A stretch of DNA of 11,339 bases from JAQVXR01 sp050945755. GTDB lineage: Bacteria; Bacillota; Dehalobacteriia; Dehalobacteriales; Dehalobacteriaceae. The stretch is from assembly GCA_050945755.1 (NCBI GenBank), contig JBMNTN010000059.1, forward strand, positions 1 to 11,339, given 5' to 3'. This document shows positions 6,312 through 11,339 of this stretch, piece by piece. The position numbers and the translations under genes were made by a program. Each line of letters opens with the position of its first letter. Positions within the stretch are counted from its first letter, which is position 1. The notes below the pieces were generated by a model. That model did no database searches and was not told the DNA's origin. It saw nothing but the letters and a program-made list of their open reading frames with translations.

Positions 6312-7514
6312 TTGGAAATAAACGACGAGTGCAAAACCAAGGAACAGTTAATAGCTGAGTTGAACAGTTTAAAAAAGCGGGTGGAACAACTTGAAAAGTC
6401 GGAGGCATTAAGTAAAGAAATCGAAGAACGCCTGGCCATTACCTTGCGCAGCATTAGAGAAGGAGTTATCAGTATCAATAATACCGGCAAAATCATCTTG
6501 GTTAATGAAGCAGCTGAACATTTAATTGGTCAAACCAAAGCTCAAATGATCGGTAAACCTATTGATGAAGTTTTTTGTATTGTTAATGAAGATAACCGGA
6601 TTCCCTGCGAAAATCTGGCTAAACAATTAGTTACAAAAGAAACTTGCGAGCTACCCAGAAACGCTATCCTGCTATCACAAGACGGCTCGGAAAAAATTAT
6701 TGCCTATAATACTTACCCCATGCGCAACCAATCAGATGATATTATCGGTCTGTTACTGTTGTTCTGGAATATTACCAGACAAAGACAGCTGGAGGAAGAA
6801 CTTTTAAAAGCACAAAAGCTAGAGTCTATTGCCCTCCTTGCCAGTGGAATTGCCCACGATTTCAGTAACATCCTCGCCATTATTTGCGGGAATCTTACGA
6901 TGGGAAAAATGTACTGCAAATCAGACACTGAAACCTATCATCGACTTATAGAAGCAGAAAAGGCTTGTTATTTAGCCAAAGAGCTTACTAAACAACTTTC
7001 CACTTTTGCTAAAGGTGAAGTCCCGATGAAAGAAGTTATTTCTTTGGATGAAATCCTCTTAGAATCTATCTCATTATTCTTTAGAGACTCTAAAATTAAA
7101 TGTAATTTTTCAATTCCCGGTAACCTGTGGCAAGTGGAAGCAGACCGAATGCAAATAAGCCAAGTTATACACAACCTATTAATTAATGCCTCTCAAGCTA
7201 TGCCTGAAGGCGGAATTATTGAGGTCAAAGCAAAAAACATAAAGGTTAAGCCCTCAGACCATCTTCCGATAATCAAGGGTAAATATGTGCACATTTCCGT
7301 AACCGATTTTGGGAAGGGAATTGCTAAAAAAGATCTCTTGAAAATATTTGACCCCTATTTTACAACTAAATGTCAAGGGCGCGGCCTCGGACTGACAATT
7401 ATTTATTCAATCGTTGCCCGGCACAATGGCCATGTCTGCGCAGAATCCCAATTAGGGGAAAGTACTACATTCCATGTTTATCTTCCGGCAGCACCAGAAA
7501 ATCTGATACATTAA
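6312..7514 (+). CDS. Soluble PAS-domain sensor histidine kinase (orphan)
   Basis: A two-component sensor kinase of about 400 residues with no membrane segment, so it should act in the cytoplasm. Numbering from TTG 6312: an N-terminal coiled-coil helix (KTKEQLIAELNSLKKRVEQL), a PAS domain at about 45-160, a linker helix, then the phosphoacceptor histidine H182 in GIAHDFSN. The ATP-binding domain has the N box HNLLINASQAM, G1 DFGKG near 332, F box FDPYFTT near 346 and G2 GRGLGL near 356, so it looks catalytically complete and NtrB-like. The start is unsure. GGGGAGGTG at 6302-6310 makes TTG 6312 the best choice although spacing is short. An upstream TTG at 6267 has no ribosome site. No response regulator is adjacent. 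The PAS region shows two cysteines but no clear cofactor motif, so the signal is unknown. Confidence 0.88.
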   Translation: MEINDECKTKEQLIAELNSLKKRVEQLEKSEALSKEIEERLAITLRSIREGVISINNTGKIILVNEAAEHLIGQTKAQMIGKPIDEVFCIVNEDNRIPCENLAKQLVTKETCELPRNAILLSQDGSEKIIAYNTYPMRNQSDDIIGLLLLFWNITRQRQLEEELLKAQKLESIALLASGIAHDFSNILAIICGNLTMGKMYCKSDTETYHRLIEAEKACYLAKELTKQLSTFAKGEVPMKEVISLDEILLESISLFFRDSKIKCNFSIPGNLWQVEADRMQISQVIHNLLINASQAMPEGGIIEVKAKNIKVKPSDHLPIIKGKYVHISVTDFGKGIAKKDLLKIFDPYFTTKCQGRGLGLTIIYSIVARHNGHVCAESQLGESTTFHVYLPAAPENLIH

Positions 7515-7540
7515 CATATACCATATCCTTAACTTTTTTA

Positions 7541-7567
7541 GCAGTCTGAAATGACTGCATTTTTTTT
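7541..7567 (+). terminator. Intrinsic terminator of the histidine kinase gene
   Basis: GCAGTC (7541-7546) and GACTGC (7553-7558) form a 6-bp stem with a 6-nt loop, followed by a run of eight T at 7560-7567. It is 27 nt past the stop codon and is a classical intrinsic terminator on the plus strand. Confidence 0.85.
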
Positions 7568-7570
7568 GTC

Positions 7571-7595
7571 AAAAAAAATGCCTTTTGCAAGGCAT
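7571..7595 (-). terminator. Intrinsic terminator of paaK
   Basis: On the minus strand, ATGCCTT (7595-7589) pairs with AAGGCAT (7585-7579) over a 4-nt loop and is followed by eight T (7578-7571). It lies 15 nt past the paaK stop and directs termination opposite to the neighbouring plus-strand terminator. The two sit back to back with only three bases between their tails. Confidence 0.85.
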
Positions 7596-7609
7596 CATTT
7601 TCGTAGAGT

Positions 7610-8881
7610 TTATTCATATCGTCGGTCAAAAACCCGCCGACTTTTCTTTTCCGTCCTCCCCAGATTACCAAGAGGCACTATTTCTACATCAGTTAGGATC
7701 CCAATCCGGTTTTTTATATTCCTCCGCAGACGCTCGCTCACCGTTCCCGCGTCACATCCCGCTTCCATTTCTGCTTTCACTACCATGTAATCTTTTCCCT
7801 GAACTTTACTGAGATGAATTTGATATTCGCTTCCGCAGCCCTCGGTAATACGCAGCACATGATCAATCTGCCCGGGATAAATATTGACACCTTTTACTTT
7901 CACCATATCATCTGTCCGACCAAGCACCCTGTCTATCATGGGGTAAGGACTGCCGCAAGAGCAAAACTCCGGAATAATCCGGGTAACATCATGGGTCCGG
8001 TAGCGCAGTAACGGCATCCCTTCTTTTGTTAATGTGGTAATAACCAGCTCACCCTGCTCTCCTATGGGAAGCTGCTTGCCGCTGTCAGGGTCAACAATTT
8101 CAAAAAGCAAGTGATCGGACCAAAAATGGATACCCTCATGGCGGGGACAGTCAATGCCAATACCGGGACCATATATCTCTGTCAGACCGTAGATGTCAAA
8201 AGTTTCAATCCCTAAACACTCTTCAATTTTGGCACGCATTTTATCTCCCCAGCGTTCAGAACCAAAGACACCAATCTTTAAATTGATTCGATCCTTGAGC
8301 CCCCGCCGTTGGATTTCCTCTCCGAGAAGCAAAGCATAGGAAGAAGTAGCGCAAAGCACGGTAGATTTCATATCCACCATCATTTCCAATTGTTTTTCCG
8401 TATTGCCCGGCCCGGTGGGGATAGTCATCGCTCCCAAGAGTTCTACCCCGGCCTGAAAACCAATGCCTGCCGTCCACAAACCGTATCCCGGCGTTACTTG
8501 CACCCGGTCCTTTTTCGTCACACCGACAGTAGAAAAACAGCGGGCAAACATCTCTGCCCAGGTATCCACGTCTTTTTGGGTGTAAGGAACAATTACCGGT
8601 TTCCCTGTCGTGCCCGACGAGGAATGAATCCGCACAACATCCTCTTCATCTACCGCCATTAAACCCAGCGGGTATTCTTCACGCAGGTTCTCCTTCTCGG
8701 TAAAAGGAACCTTGTTTAAGTCTTCCAAAGTGGTAATATCATCCGGTTCTATGCCTGCTGCCTGGAGCTTTTTCCGGTAATAAGGCGATTTATGCCAGAG
8801 CCTTTGAACCATATTCCTTAACATATGTTCCTGTTGTACCATAATTCTTTCGAAGCCATATGTTTCAAGTTGGACAGCCAT
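7610..8881 (-). CDS. paaK: Phenylacetate-CoA ligase family enzyme (arylacetate-CoA ligase)
   Basis: This AMP-forming ligase activates phenylacetate, or related arylacetates such as indoleacetate, to the CoA thioester. In anaerobes this serves breakdown of aromatic amino acids or, with indolepyruvate:ferredoxin oxidoreductase, their rebuilding from arylacetates. The 423-residue product has the family's normal length, the ATP-binding SSSGTTGKP at 87-95, YGLTE at 231-235, RYRTHD near 293-298, GRTDDMVKVKGVNIYP near 321-336, and lysines near the C-terminus that could include the adenylation lysine. ATG at 8881 has GGGAGGT 8 nt upstream. It is monocistronic, with its own promoter, a structured leader of about 150 nt with a GAG-triplet array and terminator, and its own downstream terminator. 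No iorAB is in the window. Aryl substrate preference cannot be read here. Confidence 0.93.
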   Translation of the reverse strand: MAVQLETYGFERIMVQQEHMLRNMVQRLWHKSPYYRKKLQAAGIEPDDITTLEDLNKVPFTEKENLREEYPLGLMAVDEEDVVRIHSSSGTTGKPVIVPYTQKDVDTWAEMFARCFSTVGVTKKDRVQVTPGYGLWTAGIGFQAGVELLGAMTIPTGPGNTEKQLEMMVDMKSTVLCATSSYALLLGEEIQRRGLKDRINLKIGVFGSERWGDKMRAKIEECLGIETFDIYGLTEIYGPGIGIDCPRHEGIHFWSDHLLFEIVDPDSGKQLPIGEQGELVITTLTKEGMPLLRYRTHDVTRIIPEFCSCGSPYPMIDRVLGRTDDMVKVKGVNIYPGQIDHVLRITEGCGSEYQIHLSKVQGKDYMVVKAEMEAGCDAGTVSERLRRNIKNRIGILTDVEIVPLGNLGRTEKKSRRVFDRRYE

Positions 8882-8930
8882 TGTATCGTACCTCCCTTAT
8901 CGCCGGCCAAGCATGGATGCCGTCAATCCA

Positions 8931-8957
8931 AAATAAAAACCAGGACTTAGCCTGGTT
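8931..8957 (-). terminator. Intrinsic terminator inside the paaK leader (attenuator)
   Basis: On the minus strand, AACCAGG (8957-8951) pairs with CCTGGTT (8944-8938) across a 6-nt loop, followed by a T-rich tract to 8931. It lies 18 nt after the GAG array and 50 nt before the paaK start codon. Since paaK has a convincing promoter further upstream, this terminator must be read through for expression, which makes it a conditional attenuator. Confidence 0.8.
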
Positions 8958-8997
8958 CGTGAAACACAAAAACAGCTCACCTCACCTGGCTCAGCTC
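8943..8997 (-). promoter_or_regulatory. Predicted antiterminator pairing in the paaK leader
   Basis: In the transcript GAGCTGAGCC (8997-8988), made of repeats six and seven of the GAG array, can pair at 8 of 10 positions with GGCTAAGTCC (8952-8943). That target is the end of the terminator 5' arm, its loop, and the start of its 3' arm. An alternative GAGCCAGG (8992-8985) pairs with the terminator 3' arm and following T-run. Either pairing excludes the terminator hairpin. A protein bound to the GAG repeats would block them and so allow termination. Energies were not computed. Confidence 0.5.
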
Positions 8998-9022
8998 GAC
9001 TCATCTCATCTCTTCTCAACTC
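8976..9022 (-). promoter_or_regulatory. GAG-triplet array, candidate TRAP (MtrB) RNA-binding site
   Basis: On the minus-strand transcript GAG occurs at 9022, 9017, 9012, 9007, 9002, 8997 and 8992 (5' base), in exact 5-nt steps. A CAG follows at 8988, then GAG at 8983 and 8978. That is nine GAG and one CAG in 47 nt, nearly all separated by 2 nt. Known TRAP sites are up to 11 GAG or UAG triplets separated by 2-3 nt, wrapped around a tryptophan-activated ring of 11 subunits. The array starts about 15 nt after the likely transcription start and ends just before a terminator, as in the B. subtilis trp leader. HutP-type sites have a 7-nt period, so HutP fits worse. An mtrB gene is not in the window. 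Confidence 0.65.
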
Positions 9023-9038
9023 ATATTAATTTTAATAA

Positions 9039-9067
9039 ATTATATCATATTAAGAATGGTTCGTCAC
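9039..9067 (-). promoter_or_regulatory. Promoter of paaK (extended -10)
   Basis: On the minus strand TGA-TATAAT (9047-9039) is a consensus -10 with TGN extension. GTGACG (9067-9062), matching the -35 consensus at 4 of 6 positions, lies exactly 17 nt upstream. Transcription should begin near 9032-9035, about 10-15 nt before the GAG array. Confidence 0.7.
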
Positions 9068-9082
9068 CGATTTTTTTACGTA

Positions 9083-9114
9083 AAGAAGGATGCTGCCATT
9101 ATTGGTGCATCCTT
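9083..9114 (-). terminator. Intrinsic terminator of the amidase gene
   Basis: AAGGATGC (9114-9107 on the minus strand) pairs perfectly with GCATCCTT (9093-9086), and inner CCA/TGG pairing extends the stem. A short CTTT tail follows, so it may be only moderately efficient. It stands 13 nt after the amidase stop codon and upstream of the paaK promoter. Confidence 0.65.
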
Positions 9115-9127
9115 TATTGCTAAAAAT

Positions 9128-10768
9128 TTATTCCAAAAAGTATCTCTCGATCCCATTGGCAATTCCTTCGGCAATCTTCGCTCTAAAATCGGCATCGGTA
9201 AGAAGTTTTTCTTCCTCATAATTGGAGATAAATGCCGTTTCAACTAAAATAGAAGGAACTACGGTAAAGCGCAAAACAGCAAAATTGGCAGTAAGAACCC
9301 CAATATCCCGACGCTTTATGGCATTCACCAGTTCTTTTTGTACGGCCGATGCCAGTTTCTTTCGAGCTTCCGACTGTCCGGGAACTCCTCCGTAATAATA
9401 AGTAGATGTCCCATTAATAGACCGGCTAACATTAGCATTAGTATGAATGCTCACAAAAGCATCCGCGTTATTTTTGTTAGCCACATCCGCTCTCCCCGCC
9501 AGAGTAAGAGTGGTATTCCCCGTTCTTGTCATAAGAACATTGGCACCTTTTGCTTCCAGCTTTTCCTTCACCTTATAAGCTATATCCAACACAACATCTT
9601 TTTCATAAACATTATTCGGACCAACTGCTCCAGGATCAGACCACCCGCCCGGCTGAATGCTGGCATGTCCCGGGTCGATCACAATCAATTTATCGTTAAT
9701 ACTTGGTTGGGAAACACGAAACTGCAGACTGTTTCCACCATCTTTAGAAGAGAGTAGACTAATCCCGGCAGGTGCATTCAAGTCTACAACAACTCGCACT
9801 CTTTTGTCTTCATAGCCAACCCGGACGGCGTGAGCTAATTTTTTGTCAACGGGAAAAACCTTCCCATTATATTCCTCTTCCTCAAGAACACAATTACTAA
9901 AATCTATAACTAATCGACGGGGACTATCAAGTTTAAAAATTGAATATGCCAGTTTACCATTGCCGGTAACGGTGAAAACAACTTCATCGCCACTGTCATC
10001 AACTTCGATTTTGGAAATAGTAATAATTTTTCCGTTGTTATCCGGGGGGTTATCTCTTCCTTCACCCGGCTCTGGACTCCGGGAAGGAAGCTCGTCTGCC
10101 GACCGGATGGTCAATAACCATTCGGCAATCCAACCGGTTTTTCCCCCGTCAATGGCTACCTGATACCATTGCCCTTGCCGGGCTGAAACAATATAAACAT
10201 CACCTTTTTCGGCCTTCGATACAACCTGATATGATGAACTCGGACCGCTGTGAATATTAACATTGTCTTCAGAAACAAGGGCGACCTTGCCAACAATTGA
10301 ATGGGAGGCACCGTTCCCGTTGCTGTTAATATTAACTGTATTAGCAGCCTTATTATAATCTACAGCGGCACCCATGTTTTCCAAAACAAAGCGCAGGGGT
10401 ACCATTGCCCGACCGTTTTTAACAACAGCCACCGTATCCATCATTACTTGCCGACCGTTAACCTGAGTCGCCTTTTTACCTGCCCACAGTTTAATTGAAA
10501 CACCATTGCCCTCAACGGTAACTTCTTTCGAGGCAGAATTCCAACCGCAGGTGTATCCCATCTCCTCGCTCACAAATCTTAAAGGGATAATAGTTCGATT
10601 CTGGCTGTCTATGTACGGTTTCACATCAAAGTTTACCTGCCGTCCATTGACTGTCACATTAACATACTTTGAGGCGGCATCAGCAGGGCCCGTACTAACA
10701 CAAAAAAGAACACCAATCATAAGAAAACAAACAACAAATTTCCTAAAAACTTTTTCAATCAATCCCAC
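9128..10768 (-). CDS. Secreted N-acetylmuramoyl-L-alanine amidase with wall-binding domains
   Basis: This enzyme cleaves the amide bond between muramic acid and the stem peptide of peptidoglycan. The 546-residue product has, in order: a signal peptide (1-31, ending ADAAS), a copper-amine-oxidase-N type domain with two IPLRFV/VPLRFV repeats (about 38-148), a bacterial SH3 domain with NIHSGPSSSYQVV and GWIAEWLL (about 160-221), a Pro/Asp/Asn-rich linker, an AMIN domain (about 249-350), and a C-terminal Amidase_3 domain. Zinc ligands are visible as H368 in IDPGH, E389 in VYEKD and H442 in SIHTNAN, with catalytic glutamate E510 in LVETAFISN. The start GTG at 10768 has AAGGAG 7 nt upstream. The domain set is typical of spore-forming Clostridia. 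It is likely monocistronic, since a terminator follows it and paaK has its own promoter. Confidence 0.93.
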   Translation of the reverse strand: MGLIEKVFRKFVVCFLMIGVLFCVSTGPADAASKYVNVTVNGRQVNFDVKPYIDSQNRTIIPLRFVSEEMGYTCGWNSASKEVTVEGNGVSIKLWAGKKATQVNGRQVMMDTVAVVKNGRAMVPLRFVLENMGAAVDYNKAANTVNINSNGNGASHSIVGKVALVSEDNVNIHSGPSSSYQVVSKAEKGDVYIVSARQGQWYQVAIDGGKTGWIAEWLLTIRSADELPSRSPEPGEGRDNPPDNNGKIITISKIEVDDSGDEVVFTVTGNGKLAYSIFKLDSPRRLVIDFSNCVLEEEEYNGKVFPVDKKLAHAVRVGYEDKRVRVVVDLNAPAGISLLSSKDGGNSLQFRVSQPSINDKLIVIDPGHASIQPGGWSDPGAVGPNNVYEKDVVLDIAYKVKEKLEAKGANVLMTRTGNTTLTLAGRADVANKNNADAFVSIHTNANVSRSINGTSTYYYGGVPGQSEARKKLASAVQKELVNAIKRRDIGVLTANFAVLRFTVVPSILVETAFISNYEEEKLLTDADFRAKIAEGIANGIERYFLE

Positions 10769-10856
10769 TAAATCACTCCTTAAGCCTGTCCAATGCTGTG
10801 AGAATAACTGTTCGTCTTTCCCCCCTTATATATTTTTTTGCACTCTTATTTGACGA

Positions 10857-10865
10857 AGTATAACA
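10857..10865 (-). promoter_or_regulatory. Possible promoter of the amidase gene
   Basis: On the minus strand TGT-TATACT (10865-10857) is an extended -10 element about 90 nt upstream of the GTG start. No good -35 hexamer accompanies it. A TATATA sequence nearer the gene (about 10829-10834) is an alternative. The rest of 10769-10928 holds no gene that I can support. Confidence 0.3.
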
Positions 10866-10928
10866 AAATATAGTTCCTTAAATCTTTAATTTTTCCTTTT
10901 GTTAATTATCGGCAGAAGCATCGGCAAT

Positions 10929-10971
10929 AAAAAATCCTCCCGGCAATAGTCATTGCCGGGAGGATTTTTTT
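10929..10971. terminator. Strong bidirectional intrinsic terminator
   Basis: TCCTCCCGGCAAT (10935-10947) and ATTGCCGGGAGGA (10952-10964) form a perfect 13-bp stem with a 4-nt AGTC loop. It is flanked by six A on the left and seven T on the right, so it can work on both strands. On the minus strand it ends the partial membrane-protein gene, whose stop codon is two bases away. Confidence 0.9.
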
Positions 10972-10973
10972 CG

Positions 10974-11339
10974 TTAATCCGGTACCCATTTACTCTTTTT
11001 GAGCTTAAAAAAGATCCATGTTGCTCCAATATGCCATATTACATAAATAAATAACGGTACCCACACATTGCTTATTGTCCATTTAAATATTCCCAGATTA
11101 TCCAGTACATTGGAAAACACAATGCTATATATCGCTGCAATAAAAGCATACAAATATGGCCAAAAACCTTTTCGAGGCAGAAAATAAAAATATATAATAA
11201 AATATATTGACCATGCAATTGGTGGAAAAAAAGGAAACCCGAGAAATCCAAAAGGCCCATAATTAAGATATTTACCAACACCAAATACATTAATTAATAA
11301 TATCCAAAATATGTCTGCTACAGCGCCAAAAATGATTCC
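10974..11339 (-). CDS. Multi-pass membrane protein of unknown function (partial, start outside window)
   Basis: A minus-strand frame is open from the right edge of the window to a TAA at 10976-10974, giving the last 121 residues of a hydrophobic protein. It reads GIIFGAVADIFWILLINVFG at the edge, then YGPFGFLGFPFFPPIAW, FIIYFYFLPRKGFWPYLYAF, IYSIVFSNVLDNLGIFKWT and VPLFIYVIWHIGATWIFF, ending in the basic tail KLKKSKWVPD. Four or so membrane segments are evident, with conserved-looking Gly/Pro/Trp turns. I do not recognise the family with certainty; small Firmicutes membrane proteins of this look are mostly uncharacterised. The coding sequence is visibly richer in A/T than the neighbouring genes. 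A competing 72-residue frame (11072-11290, minus) is a shadow of it. Confidence 0.75.
   Translation of the reverse strand, partial: GIIFGAVADIFWILLINVFGVGKYLNYGPFGFLGFPFFPPIAWSIYFIIYFYFLPRKGFWPYLYAFIAAIYSIVFSNVLDNLGIFKWTISNVWVPLFIYVIWHIGATWIFFKLKKSKWVPD

Noticed and set aside
8309..8662. 117-residue plus-strand frame opposite paaK
   Set aside because: Antisense shadow of conserved paaK codons; no start signal and no recognisable protein features.
8976..9022. GAG array as a simple microsatellite or CRISPR-like repeat
   Set aside because: The two bases between triplets vary (TT, AA, AT, TC, CT, GT) while GAG stays fixed, which is not expected of slippage; units are far too short for CRISPR.
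8882..9035. T-box riboswitch in the paaK leader
   Set aside because: No conserved T-box antiterminator sequence or stem I motifs are visible, and the leader is too short; paaK is also not a usual T-box target.
9843..10163. 106-residue plus-strand frame opposite the amidase
   Set aside because: It lies wholly antisense to a gene with clear domains, has low-complexity composition and no ribosome site.
11072..11290. 72-residue hydrophobic frame on the minus strand
   Set aside because: It is another frame of the 121-codon open frame 10974-11339, which has a coherent membrane-protein sequence and a terminator right after its stop.

Overview
The window reads as a stretch of chromosome from an anaerobic, Gram-positive, low-to-mid GC bacterium, most likely class Clostridia and of the Peptococcaceae/Desulfotomaculum type. 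The basis is strong AGGAGG-type ribosome binding sites, several GTG/TTG starts, extended -10 promoters, many intrinsic terminators, and the gene set itself: HutP, a UROD-type methyltransferase-like protein, a DUF1858 redox-disulfide protein, phenylacetate-CoA ligase, and a cell-wall amidase with copper-amine-oxidase-N, SH3b and AMIN domains. The species assignment is inference. There is no rRNA, tRNA, CRISPR array or transposon.

Layout. Positions 1-704 (minus strand) hold a hutP gene, then a leader with an intrinsic terminator, then the first ten codons of another gene that leaves the window. A divergent promoter region with palindromes (705-843) leads rightward to a short UROD-family protein (844-1707, plus). 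A shared hairpin separates it from a convergent minus-strand series: a small DUF1858 protein with its own promoter, queC, a lipoprotein, a membrane-anchored subtilase, a family 4 uracil-DNA glycosylase and a SAM methyltransferase (1806-6095). A soluble PAS histidine kinase (6312-7514, plus) faces paaK (7610-8881, minus), with two oppositely directed terminators sharing one A/T tract between them. Upstream of paaK is a structured leader of about 150 nt. Beyond it lie a secreted amidase (9128-10768, minus), a very strong bidirectional terminator, and a partial multi-pass membrane protein that runs off the right edge.

The main point of interest is RNA-level control. The paaK leader, read on the minus strand, carries nine GAG triplets and one CAG within 47 nt. 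Seven of the GAGs are in exact 5-nt phase, which is the signature of a binding site for TRAP (MtrB, the tryptophan-activated RNA-binding protein). The last repeats can pair with the downstream terminator in a mutually exclusive antiterminator. This suggests tryptophan-controlled attenuation of an arylacetate-CoA ligase, an arrangement I do not know to be described. Separately, the HutP gene is followed by a terminator whose base overlaps a NAG cluster with 7-8 nt period, which is the HutP spacing. HutP may therefore control the unidentified gene at the left edge rather than a recognisable hut operon. Two distinct NAG-triplet attenuation systems thus appear within 9 kb.
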